Assembly: GCF_014905175.1 (NCBI RefSeq)
Contig: NC_057793.1
Location: forward strand, 9,300,001 to 9,364,000
Direction of reading: 5' to 3'
Length of the DNA stretch: 64,000 nt
Source of the DNA: Aphidius gifuensis
Taxonomy: Eukaryota; Arthropoda; Insecta; Hymenoptera; Braconidae
Both the position numbers and the translations under genes were made by a program. Positions 1 to 12,125 of this stretch are shown piece after piece (positions within the stretch are counted from its first letter, which is position 1; every line of letters begins with the position of its first letter). The notes beneath the pieces were generated by a model that saw only the letters and a program-made list of their open reading frames with translations, was not told the DNA's origin and did not search any database.

Positions 1-3000
1 AATTTTTGATTAACAAATATGATTGTTTTAAATAAACAGTTAAATTTTTAAAAGCGTTAAATGTTAAACCAATATTTGCTAAATACATTAAACTAATTTT
101 TTTATATTTACTTCGTTAAAAAAAATAAATGTTAAAATGAAAACTCACGACCATTTTTTCTCTTTCAATTTGAATTTAACATAAAAAAAAAAATTATATT
201 AATTATTTTCCATTTTTTTAAGAGTTAAATTTTAATGTTTCGGTTGAATACTAGATAAATTTTTTTAAATAAATAATATAGATGTATTTTGACACGTAAA
301 TCAAACTTGTAGTAATAAATTTATAAATAAAAAAAAATTTGAACAAAAAACTAATAATCTGATAAATTTTGCATATGTATGAAAAAAGCTTTATGATAAA
401 ATTGACCTGTTGACAGGAGTTAAACATTGTCCAGGGATTATAGGTCACAGCTGTATGAATATACCTGTCAGTTGATGATTAAATGGTCAAAGTATATAAA
501 TAAAATATTTATTGACCAATAAAATTAACAAAATAATAACTGAAATGGTTTAAAAATACAACAACAGAGAGGTTAATGGTTGGCCGATTATTGTTGAGTA
601 CTAGCACAATACATCAACCCTTTTTTTATTTCACTTTTTTGACTATATTAGCATCATTGAGTGGCAGCTGTTTCTCTATCCAAAACTTTGACATTTGGCA
701 AATCAATTTAAAGTTCTATGCATTTAAACAAGGTCATTTGAATTATTGAATTTATTTTTTATAGAATATAATTTAAAGCACAAAAAAACTTTCGTTTTTT
801 TTTTTTTAATTTTCGTGCTTAATTATTTCTACAGTCTATTGTTTTATAATTATTTATTTAATAAATTATTTTCAACAAAAAAGCAAATATTTTGCCACTT
901 TTTCATTGTAATTTAATTTAATTTTAAAATAAAAAATTATTAAAATTACTTAAATTAAAAAATGTATAATATATACGCTTTTTTAATACATATTTTTTAT
1001 TAATCATTTAATTTTTATAAACAATATATTAATATACGAACCCACGTGACAATGTTCATCATGTTGTTTCATATTAATCATCACAAAATAAACCACGTTT
1101 AAATATTATTTGTTCAAAAACTTATTAACCACACAAAGTTAAAAAAAATATATTTTTAAAAAACAATTTCGTAATGTTTATTTGAAATTTATTAACTAAA
1201 ATAATACATATATTTATATACGCCAATTAATTTACAAACACAAAAAAAAAAAATCTAAAAAAAAAAATCTTTTTCCCATTAATTATGTCAATTGATAAAT
1301 AAATTTTTACACATCTATCTAAATTGATATAAATATAGCATTTATTAATTATTAAATAAATAATTTTTATTTAACAAAAAAGTTTCGATGATTTTATAAT
1401 GGGGAAAATAACGGCACACACACACATTTCACGATGTATCGCGGAGAACTGAGGTGATACTCACGATGGCTCAGTGATCCTGCGCAAGCGTACGTCTAAA
1501 AAAGCTCAAATAAAAAATAAAAAAAAAAAAAGCTTGAGAGTGAGCCACTGTTCTCTTTTCCCTTCTTCTATATCTAAACTTACCCCTATTTTTCCCTCTA
1601 TCCTTTTCCATGCAGCCAATATATATAATGGGCTATACTTTGGCCCTTTTTCCGCCGTTTCGTTCAACCACCCCACCGTCAATTCAACTACGTCATAGTT
1701 ACTTCTCCTTAATTTTATATCCTATATATGACACCCCTCTTTCCTTCTTTTCAACAAAATTTTACGCCCGATGTCATATCCCTTATAGTTCCTAACAGCA
1801 TCAAAAGCTCCTGTCGTCATATACCTCTTACATCAAATGCTACCAGATTTTCTCACCATAGCGCTGTTGTTTTAAATATCTTGTCAATTTTTTTTTTTTT
1901 TTTTCTTTTGGTCCACCAAGCATCACCTTTCGTGCTAATGGTTTTTTTTTTTTTTTTTTTAATTTAACTGTTCTCGTTTTATGAGAAATGTATGTGAGAT
2001 GTACTTAACTGAACCCTTGAAAAATTTACAAGAACATTATAACTAGCCAGTTGAGATGATAAGCGTTTACATTTTTTTTTTTTTTAATACGAATTTTATA
2101 TTTTTTTTATTATTATTTTTCTTGTTTTAAATAATTATCGTTGTTTGCCATTTTTATGTATTCTAGTTTGAAAAATATTTGAATATTTCATTGACATTTT
2201 TTTTATATATTAAAAAGTGTTATGAAAAAGTGACATGAGTATTTGTTTTTAGTGGTTGTCGTTATTGACAATCATTTAAATCAAATATGAAAATCGTTTA
2301 GAGTATTTATCGTTGAAAATTGAAATAAATTTTTGAAGTTGATTAATTCGAATTTAAAAACAGTGTTTATAAATAATATAAAAATTTATAACAAAAATTG
2401 ATTATTTTAAAGGTGGTAATGTTTTTTTATATTTGAAAATTCAATGAGTTTTTTTTTTATAAAAATTTTGATAGTTTAGATATAATAAATTCAAGTTTAA
2501 AACCACTTGGGTCATGTTACAAAACCGCAACTCGATGACTGTGTTATGCATCAGTGGTTCACATACCATACTCATATTGCGAATTCATGTGGTGACGTAG
2601 TTTCACAGGCATCGATACTTCAATTATATAATATTACATCAACGTGATCCATCATGTTATAGAGCCAAGATTACTAGGTCAAACATTGAAAATGAAAATT
2701 GAAAATTGAAAAATATAAAACGTAAAATAAATAAATAAATAATTTTTTTTAAATTAATTTAAATAGTTAAAAAAAAAAAAAAAAAAAAATGTAAAATCTA
2801 GTACTATTTGAAGGTCAAAATGAATTTACTTTTTTTTTTTAGATTTTATATTAAGATTTAGCTCAAGTGTTAAAATTTAACACTTGAAAAATTTTTAAAT
2901 AATCGACATAAAAAAAAAAATGCCAAATTAACATTTGAAAAAATGTCAAGTCAGCTTTTAAAATTTTTAACATGTTTAATTAACAAAATTTAAATGTTAA

Positions 3001-6000
3001 TTTTCTATTGAAGTGCAGCAATTTCATTGTGTGTTAATTGCAAAGTGAGTTAAAAAAAATGTAAGCTTTTTTTTTATTTGTATTTTTATTACGAAGAAAA
3101 ATTTCAAGTTATTTCTTGGACATGTTATATACAAATAGTATGAATATATTTAGTATGTATATCAATAATTTTTGTTAGCCTAGATCCAGATTTTCGACTA
3201 AAATTGTCAGTAGAATTTCAATCATTGGGAATATCTAATATCTTATACTCAACAGTAAAATCCACTAAAGTATTTGGTAATTTATCATGATGTATGTCGC
3301 GAAAATTTGGCATACTTTGTGGCACAATGCAGCAGATGTAAATTATAATGACTGCATGTTGTAAATATCAAACGAATACTACATTAATTTTCAGTTAAAA
3401 ATGTTGTACTTTTTAGACTACATTCATGGAGTATGTATTTTTTTTTTTAAATTTTTAATAACAAATGTTCTAACGAATGGAAAATTTGAAAAATAAAAAA
3501 AAAAAGAAAATTACATATTTATGTACATTTTAATATGAAAATCAAAATATTGTTATTATTATTTAAAAAACAAATATGACTGACAGAAAACAAAATTTTT
3601 TTTTTTTTTTTCGCTCATTAACACGCTTATAACTCGAAAACTAATTGATAAATGACAAAAAGTTATTTTTAGTAATTTGTTTAGAATTAAATTTGCAAAT
3701 AAAAACTCATTTTGACCTAATAACTATCTTCAAAAATATGAGCCGCAGAGAGGTTTGAAATTGCATAATAAAAATGATCACAGAAATTTTTGTTTAAAAA
3801 TTTTTCTTTGTGTAGAAATATCAGCTCAATAATTCGGGCAAGTGTTAATTTAACATTCCAAAAAATTTAATTTTCAATTTACACCATTTATTATATATTT
3901 TTTACATTCAAAACTTTAGTCTATACTTTGTCATAAACAAAAGGTGTAATAGAGTACAACAATTAAAGTATTATTACTGTAAAATATTCAGTACAAAATT
4001 ACAAGAAAATTGATTATTCATTGTAGCCCAAAATGTTTTATTATGAACCGGTAGTTTTTGGTTTTGTTTATGATTATAGTATACCAGTGCAATTATTCTC
4101 TTATATTTATAATTAATATTTAAGTGTAGAAGACAGAATTGTGGTATAAAAGAAGCCATTGTAGTTTTAACATTGGCCACAATTTGTCGTTAGCACGCGA
4201 TGTTGCTTGAGCATAAAATTGCCACCCGTTATTGTTGTTTTATTGTTATTTTCATTTAATTTTATTCATTTATTTTTTTTCTTATTTTATCTTTCTCTCT
4301 TTTTTATTTAACTTTGACTTAAAATAAATAAATAAAAAAAACATGTCACGAGTGTACTGCCGCAGTAATGCATTATGGACGATAAATGCTTCAGTTGTGC
4401 TCCTGGCAAGAGCTTTGTCGACAATACATCAGGCTTTGTGACGAATGACTAAAGAACAATGCTGTATAGATAAAACAATAAAGAGAAAAGTATCTTAAAG
4501 TATATTTTTATTTAAAACACTGAAAATATATTTCAATTATTCAAAAAGAAAAAAAAACAAATGTCTTTTCGTTAAAACTTTAATACATTTAAAAGATAAA
4601 TATATTTTCATAATTAACAATGTCAGTTTGTATAAATTACATAAAATTTTAAAAATGTTTTTGTTTGTTTTATTTAAATTATTAAAATCCATATAGAGAC
4701 AGGTAAAAATAAAAAATAAATATTTTTAAAGCTATTTGAAAATGTAGCAAAAAAAAAAACTATATATTTTTCAAATTTTCATTATTAAATATTGGAATGA
4801 GCTTAATTTTTAAAACAAAGCATTAGCAATATATATATATAGTTGAATTAATTTTGAGTGGGTAATTTAGTGAAACTTGTAAAGGTAAACATTTGAGTGA
4901 CATGGTGAGTTAGACAACATGTCTAACGATGTAAACACAAATCTATTGATTTTGAAAATTGACTATAGTGGTATAATGTATGCAGGTCAACGATATATGT
5001 TGATAATTTTAGTGAGAATAATGGGTGAGGCTTTATGTTTAACGAATGAATAAATAGGATATTCAATTTGTTATCTGAAATCAACTTTAAAGGAAATTGC
5101 ATGAACACTGACCATTGGTGACTTGGGTTGAAAATTCAATGGACTATCGTGTACTTAACTTGACTCTCTCACTTTACTTTGGTCTATGATTTAATCGATA
5201 ACAACAAAGTCCGACAATTTGATAAAAAATTTTAATTTAAAATTTTTTTATTTTAAACTTGTTTTTAATTATTTTTTAACTAAAATTTTATTTTTTACTT
5301 TTTTATTTTAAATTTACATTTTAATTATTTGTATAATTAAGTTGAGATAAGATTTTAAAATTTCATACATGCACAGTATTTTTTTTTTACAATCATTCTT
5401 TGTCAATTTTATTATTGTAAATAAAACAACATAATTTTTTATGTATTTAAAATTTTTTTAATCAGTCTAAAAGCTACACAATTTTTCATAAAATTACAAA
5501 GTAAATTTTACAGTTTAATTTTGCCCTTAAAACCTTGTTTCTAAAAGTTGATTTATTTTTATTTTTTCCTGTTTATAAAAATTGATTTATAAAAAAAATA
5601 AAAAAAAAAGCACAATTCATGTACATGAAAAAAATATATGTGAGCCTGTTTATCTCTTTTGACAAGCACTTTCGTACACCAAACGGGAGGGATAAAGTCA
5701 CAAAAGAGGGATGAGGTTTATAACCACACGCGAACGAATAATAGCCACGCCAAGCTAAGGGGTTTCGCGAGTTTGTTGAGAAGGGTAAAAAGGTCGTTCT
5801 TCGTACTCTAGTTGTCATTATGTATATTGTATATGCAACCAAGACCCTCGACCTCTATCTTTATCTACTTCAGCATATTAACCAACTAATCCACTAAGAC
5901 AAGTGTGTTGTTTCGTTTTAAATTAAACTCAAAAAAAATTATATAAAAATTTTCACATTTATTTAATATACAAAAATATAATTTTTTAAATAATTGAATT

Positions 6001-6465
6001 ATTTTTAATTTTTAAATCATTTTAAAAATAATATTTTTACGTTAAAAATAAGTAAAAATTTTAAATTTAAAAAATAAGAATTTATTAAACCGTGAATAAT
6101 TATAATCCTTTTTTTTTTTATTTTATTTTTTTATATATTTATTATTATTCAAGTACAAAAGATGAAAAAAAAAATTCAATGTCATTTTATAATTATTAAT
6201 ATTATTTTTTAAAAGTATGTATATATTTTTCTACACTTTGCGTAATGATGTGTTTTTTTTTTAATAAAAGAAAACCTCGTTACATTATAAATATCCAGTT
6301 AAAATTATCCATGTAAAATCCATCATTAACAATGCAAATCATTGATGCATTAATGGAAAATTATAACACACCCGATCGAACATTACAATACACTGATATC
6401 ACAAAATAATAAACTGGAATTTACTTGTAGTGTTAATTAATATAAAGTAGAAATGCATGAATATA
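1..6465. other. AT-rich intergenic DNA, no gene recognised
   Basis: No coding region with family resemblance is visible. Short open frames here are low-complexity Lys/Asn/Phe/Ile-rich translations of A/T runs. Islands of more complex sequence stand out at about 1390-1860, 2490-2670 and 5640-5880. The first contains CpG-bearing sequence and, on the minus strand, a good splice-donor-like GTGAGT near 1463-1468. These islands could be conserved regulatory DNA or untranslated exons of a neighbouring gene, but nothing in the sequence proves it. Confidence 0.5.
3600..3850 (+). repeat. Diverged copy of the 12-13 kb transposon interior
   Basis: This stretch resembles two internal blocks of the element at 12126-13207. 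All share the word AACTCGAAAACTAATTGATA or a close relative, then a 'TTTAGAATTAAATT' segment, a 'CAATAAA/CTC' segment and an 'AGAGR(C/G)TTGAAAT' segment in the same order. No terminal inverted repeats remain here, so it is read as an old fragment. The boundaries are approximate. Confidence 0.5.
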
Positions 6466-7397
6466 TAAGCATTGGTTTTCTTGAATTTAAAATATTATTC
6501 TCATTATTTTAATTAATGTTGATGCATATTTTATCTTGTAATACATGAGGATCCAAGTGGAAAATATATATTCATTGGAAATATAAAAAGAATTTATTTT
6601 ATTTTATATTTATTTTATATTTAGGAAAAATTTAGAAAATATATAAATTAAATTTACAAAATATTCAGTTTTGAACTTACTAAAATTAAATTTAAAAATT
6701 TTTTTTTTCAAATTAATAATGAAGTATAATTATTGTTATCGATTTGTCGAATGAGCTGATGGCTAAGTTGGCAAGAGCCCTGGCTACAGTGCGTTCGGTC
6801 ACGAGTTCAAAACCAATTTTCACCAATTACTCGATTATATGCAGGTAATCTTTGACACGTAATTTAATGCCAGATAAGTTTATTGTCTGATTGGTTTTGG
6901 GCAAATATAGTCTAGCAATAGATCATGTGAACTACGCACTTGATCTATGCCAGAAAATATCTGCCTCAAACACTCATTACGTATTTCTAAACAGTACACA
7001 GATACATATTTTTTTTTGTTCTCAATCTTAATCACGGATCACAATTTAAAAATTATTTAATTGATTATATTAATAAAAAAATTGTGTACTGATTAATAAG
7101 TATATTATTTTATTATTATTAATCAATATCAATATTTTGTAAATTGTTTGATAAATATATGTATCTCGATTAATTATTTTATATACGTACTGTAAAAATA
7201 TGTTTTTAAATCAATTATCCAATTAAAACTGAGATCAAACTTTTCAATTTAGTTATTCGATCATTTATTTATTAACTTGTCACTATGCAAATAAACAAAA
7301 CAAACAAATAAGATCATTTTAAACATTTCCTTCAAATTACTTAAATAAATTTGATGGTTATATAATTTATTTTTTAGTTTTTAATAGCACAGCGTAA
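6466..7397 (+). repeat. Tandem segmental duplication, unit 1
   Basis: This stretch runs from GCATTGGTTTTCTTGAATTT to CACAGCGTAA. It is repeated in the same order and orientation at 7857-9783. Both units carry the same half fold-back sequence, the same SINE copy and the same downstream AT-rich tail ending in a 'TTTTTAGTTTTTAATA(G/A)CACAGCGTAA' context. The two units differ by scattered substitutions, one roughly 40-bp indel and the large insertion in unit 2. The right end of one unit and the left end of the other share ATATATA, suggesting a microhomology-mediated tandem duplication. Confidence 0.75.
6709..7003 (+). repeat. tRNA-related SINE, copy 1
   Basis: A head resembling a tRNA-derived pol III promoter is present. 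An A-box-like TGGCTAAGTTGG lies near 6760-6771 and a B-box-like GAGTTCAAAACC at 6803-6814, about 30 bp further on, as in tRNA-derived SINEs. A conserved body follows, including ATCATGTGAACTACGCACTT and CCAGAAAATATCTGCCT. The same sequence occurs at 9050 and 63667. The third copy lies outside the local duplication, so this is a dispersed repeat. It does not fold into a convincing intact tRNA. The shared sequence begins about 40 bp before the tRNA-like head. Confidence 0.6.
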
Positions 7398-7856
7398 CCC
7401 AATTGAAAAAAATATATTTATTAGAAATATAAAACAAATTTAATTTATATTTAAAATATATGTGAATTAAATTTAATTAATGTTTTAAAAAATATAAATT
7501 GAATTTAATTTACATTTAATTTACATTTAATTCATATGTAATCTATATCTATACAAAAAGTAAATGTATTTTATATTTTTTCAAAACATAAAATAAACTT
7601 ACTTAAAATTTTTTTTTTTTCGACATTGCAAAAAAAAAATTTGGATGTACTTCAAATTTAATTTATATTTTTCAAAAATATGAAATAAATTTACTTTTTG
7701 TATAGATATAGATTACATATGAATTAAATATAAATTACATGTAAATTAAACTTAATTTATATTTTTTAAAACATTAATCAAATTTAATTCACATATATTT
7801 TAAATATAAATTAAATTTATTTTATATTTCCAATAAATATATTTTTTTCACTTGGG
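7398..7856. mobile_element. Palindromic fold-back element between the duplicated units
   Basis: The element begins CCCAATTGAAAAAAATATAT and ends in the inverse, with CACTTGGG at its right edge. The two arms of roughly 200 bp are near mirror images, including TTAATTCATATGTAATCTAT on the left and its complement on the right. It lies exactly at the junction of the tandem duplication. Related CCCAAGTG-ended copies lie at 15226-15668 and 55654-55981, and half copies near 6553, 14500 and 19976. There is no open frame, so it is a non-autonomous fold-back/MITE-like element. No clear target duplication is visible. Confidence 0.65.
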
Positions 7857-8019
7857 AGCATTGATTTTCTTGAATTTAAAATATTATTCTCATTATTTTA
7901 ATTAATGTTGATGCATATTTTATCTTCTAATACATGAGGAGAATATATTCATTGGAAATATAAAAAGAATTTATTTTATTTTATATTTATTTTATATTTA
8001 TAAAAAATTTAGAAAATAT

Positions 8020-8980
8020 TGTTACGTACGAGGCTAATTAATTTATTTTAACTATGAAATAGCAAAAAGAAGAAAGAACGTTTGACAAAAAAAATAATAA
8101 TATAATAAATTGACAATAATAAAAATTAATGAGCCTGATATTTAACGTATTTTATAAAAATCCTCTTGTTTTGTTATTCCCTACAGGGTAACGGGTTATA
8201 TAGGAGGGAATGTGTAATTTTTGTAGATTCTACCTTGTTGTTGTGGATTATCCAAAATTAAATTATAGAGAGCGTGTCAATCTGGATGGTCGCCTGATGA
8301 TGTTGATAATTTAGAATGATCCAATAGGTAACACAAACTCGTAGCACAGAAAAACAACACCCCGGACAGATGTCACAGTCAATATATTTTTAATATTAGG
8401 AACAGTTAATTTATAAACGGAAAAATAACAATTGAAACACAAAGATTATTTAATTTAAATTCACTTTTAAAATTTTATTTATTAGAAAATTAAAAGTTCA
8501 ATTGATTGTAATATTTAAGTAATAAAATATAAAATTTAGAATTAATTTAGATATTGTCCAAACAAATTTATTTGTCGCAAGAGTGAAAAAAAATTCAATT
8601 CTAAAATAATAATTCCATAAAATTAAATTAAAAGTAGGGATGATCTTAGGGTGGTTTATCTTAGCCAATTATATTTTACCTGTCCCACGATAGTCAGCAT
8701 TTAATAATTTACTTAGAGAATTATTTGTAACGTCAACGGATGTAAAATATCGAGTAGCTAAGGTGACTTTGAACTACGGCTTGAGAAAATAAAAATTGAA
8801 ATAAAAAATAATATGTGAGAAAAAGGTAAAATGTTGATTTTGCTAAAAAAAATATAAAAATAATTATGAAAAAATAAAAAGAAAAAAATCTACATGCTTA
8901 CTCAATATTTTATATGCCCTTGAATTTACTAAATATTTAAATAATTAATTAATTTATTATATTGATACCAAGACGTAACA
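8020..8980. mobile_element. Solo-LTR-like insertion, TG...CA with 4-bp TSD
   Basis: Comparison with the uninterrupted unit 1 gives exact borders. The insertion starts TGTTACGT and ends ACGTAACA, an 8-bp perfect inverted terminus with the TG...CA ends of an LTR. It is flanked by ATAT on both sides (8016-8019 and 8981-8984), while unit 1 has a single ATAT. Its length of 961 bp, TATA-like TTATATAG near 8195 and lack of an open frame fit a solo LTR of a Ty3/gypsy- or Bel-type element. A non-autonomous DNA transposon with short inverted repeats is the alternative. No second LTR or internal domain is in the window. Confidence 0.65.
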
Positions 8981-9049
8981 ATATATAAATTAAATTTACA
9001 ATATATTCAGTTTTGAACATACTAAAGTTAAATTTAAAAATTTTTTTTT

Positions 9050-9364
9050 TCAAATTAATAATAAAGTATAATTATTTTTATTGATTTGTCGTATGAGCTG
9101 ATGGCTAAATCGGCAAGAGCCCTGGCTACAGTGCGCTCGGTCACGAGTTCAAAACCAAATATCAGCAATTCTCCGTAAACTGCACGTTAGTGTTGTCACC
9201 ATTCTTAATGGTAGATGAGCTTATCACTTACTAATCTGATAAGGTTTTAGGCAAATATTATCTAGCATAGATCATGTGAACTACGCACTTGATCTATGCC
9301 AGAAAATATCTGCCTCAAACACTCGATACGTATAAAAAAACGTATTTCTAAACAGTGCACAGAT
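9050..9364 (+). repeat. tRNA-related SINE, copy 2
   Basis: This copy lies inside the second duplicated unit. The A-box-like TGGCTAAATCGG is near 9102-9113 and the B-box-like GAGTTCAAAACC at 9145-9156. The body has the same ATCATGTGAACTACGCACTT and AAATATCTGCCTCAAACACT words as copy 1. The stretch between B box and body is more diverged than elsewhere. It was copied with the segmental duplication rather than inserted independently. Confidence 0.6.
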
Positions 9365-9783
9365 TCATTTTTTTTTTTTTCTTATACATCACGGATCACA
9401 ATTTAAAAATTATTTAATTGATTATATTAATAAAAAAATTGTGTACTGATTGATAAGTTTTAATTTTATTATTATCAGTCCATATCAATATTTTGAATAT
9501 TGATTGATAAATATATCTTGATTAATTATTTTATATACGTACTGTAAAAATATGTTTTTAAATCAATTACCCAATTAAAACTGAGATCAAACTTTTCAAT
9601 TTAGTTATTCATTTATTTATTAACTCGTCACTATGCAAATGAACAAAACAAACAAATAAGATTGTCTTTCTCACTTACATCTATTTTACTAGTAAAATAT
9701 CATTTTAAACATTTCCTTTAAATTAGTTAAATAAATTTGCTGGTTATATAATTTATTTTTTAGTTTTTAATAACACAGCGTAA

Positions 9784-12123
9784 TATATAGTTTGGAAAAA
9801 AAAAACAATACAAATAAATATTCATAATAAGATTTAAATTCACTCAACTATACTTTTCGTTGATCATTGAGTTAAAAAACGAGTAAGCACCTATAATCTC
9901 CCAGTCTTAATCCCTATAACGAGTTGAACCCGTTTCTATTTTCTCTCTTCCTCACTTGAAGAAAATTTGCCTCTATAAATTCACGTCCACACCATTCAAC
10001 TTCTTTAGCATTATGTACGTATAGAGGGTGTATACAAATTAACAACTCTAAACCACTCGACCCAATTAATCCACAGCTGGTGGTTTTCCCATTCTTTCAT
10101 TTTTTTTTATTTTTTTTATGATCTTTATCGAGAACAATCATACACAACGTAACATTGTATGTATTATTAATTTTTTAAATTTTTAAAAAACAATATTTTG
10201 ACATTTAAATTTTTGCTTTGTATTGTTTCACTTTGTCATTTCGTCAAGATATAAATAAAGAACCGTAAGTACCAAAAAAATAAATAAAATCTGTTGGGTA
10301 AAAAGCGTACATAAAAATTTTTATTTCCCTCAATATTTTATCGACTTTTTTTTACGCCGGTATAACAAGGAAATCTTTTTATTATCTTTACTAATAATTT
10401 CTTTATTATTATTGACAAATAGTTAAGTGTGGAACAAAAAATAAACTTTGTTTTTATTTATTTTGTAGCAAAAACAAAAATAAAATATAAGACTGGTAAA
10501 ATTTTGATTATTAAATTAAAAATAACTGAGAAATTTTCAGAGGGGTAGAAAAATCATTAGCCAATGAATTTCTAAACGTAAATTATTTTTATCTTTTAAC
10601 GAAAATCAAAATGATAATTGTTTTTCTAACACAATCATGTAATTAATAATATTTTTTTAAATTTCATTTGTAAATTAAACGTCATTATGATCAAACAATC
10701 AATTAATCAAGACATTATCAAGATAACGTTTGTTAATGAATATAAAATTGAGAATTCACTTTGCCCGAAGTAACATGTGCAAAGCAGAGAGTAACGAGAA
10801 TATTCAATTATATAAATAACATTGCAATTTCATATTATTCCTTTATCTAATGATGAAACCCATTAGATCCTTTACAAAATGCATGTCATTATCATTTGAA
10901 CAATATAAATTAATTTTGCGTTTCACATGTCTCTTTGAGCACAATATTCAATCACTTATTAAGCTACAAACTTGTTAAATGAATATTCTTTTTGTCTATT
11001 AAATTATTTCATAACAGTCATGATAATTATTCTATTATTAAAATAATATTAATAGAAATACAGAGTACAAAATTAAGTGAGGTAATTTCATACAACTTTT
11101 ATTTCACAAATATATAACCCATTAACTTATTATGATGAATGATATAGCTGTTTATAATAAGTTTTGTAAACTTTCCGTGACATGGGTCATTACTATCGCC
11201 ACGTTACTTTGTAATGTATATATATTTTTTTATTTTAATGCAAAAAAAAAGCATCAGATTATACGTTGCTGGCTTATTTTTATTGGCAAAAAAAAAAAAA
11301 AAATGAAAATTTAATTAAAATTGAAATGGAAAAAATGTAAATGAAACACACCTTTGTACGATTGTTAAATTTTCAAATTAACACTCACATGATTTATCTT
11401 TTTTTTTTTTTTTTGACACCTGATTGTTGATGCTGATTAATCATACATTCAAAGTTTATATTTGTATTTACTCAAAGCCAACCTATTTTATTTATTAAAC
11501 TATTATTTATTTTTTTTTTTTTTCTCGCTTAATCTTACCTGCAATTTTTCTTATTCCCATTTACTTACATTCACCTCTTTTAAAGCGATCAACGCTTGAT
11601 TATCAAATTGGATCGAGTCACGCGACGACTCATGTTTTTTTTTTTTTCTACCAAGTTTATGAAATTTGTTCCAACAAAATCAGGTTAGACGAGCAAGATT
11701 TTAGCGACAATACGTGATGCCAAGATGATACAAATTTTACCTTGTTAAATAAAAAAGAAAAAATGCATACAAAAATACCGACTTCAATCTTTATCCATAC
11801 ACAAAAGATAAAAAAAAAAAACTACAGAAATTCTGTAATCTTTGTATCAAGAAAATATAAAAAAAAACATGAAAGGATTTTTTTTATATTTTACCGAGAA
11901 AATAGCATAGATAGCATGATTGGTTTTTGAAATTTTTTTGGATTTATACGTGAAATTCCAATATGATCAAAGTGGATATCACAACATGCATCTTATGTTG
12001 CTTATTTTTATTTATCTGTTGATTTTTTTTTTATCGGTAGCATCGACCGCAAACAAAAGTTTTATGAGTAAATGTCTGAAAGCAAATTTTTTGGATGATA
12101 AAGGTCTTTTATCATGTACAATG
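9784..12123. other. Intergenic, no gene recognised
   Basis: AT-rich DNA with poly-T tracts. Slightly more complex sequence at about 9890-10090 is pyrimidine-rich and non-coding in all frames I followed. I see no gene, and no repeat with clear ends. Confidence 0.5.
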
Positions 12124-12125
12124 TA

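Larger units (their letters stand above)
7857..9783 (+). repeat. Tandem segmental duplication, unit 2 (interrupted)
   Basis: This is the second copy of 6466-7397, starting GCATTGATTTTCTTGAATTT and ending CACAGCGTAA. Its left part is interrupted at 8020-8980 by a 961-bp insertion. Removing the insertion restores colinearity with unit 1, so the insertion is younger than the duplication. Unit 2 also has a roughly 40-bp segment near 9660-9700 that is absent from unit 1. Confidence 0.75.

Noticed and set aside
5573..5842. 89-codon minus-strand frame in a less AT-rich island
   Set aside because: It has no family resemblance, and half the translation is Phe-rich low complexity from poly-A. It is kept only as an island of interest.
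6753..6830. True tRNA gene
   Set aside because: The A and B boxes are present, but no acceptor stem or anticodon stem can be paired. It recurs with a long 3' body, as a SINE does.
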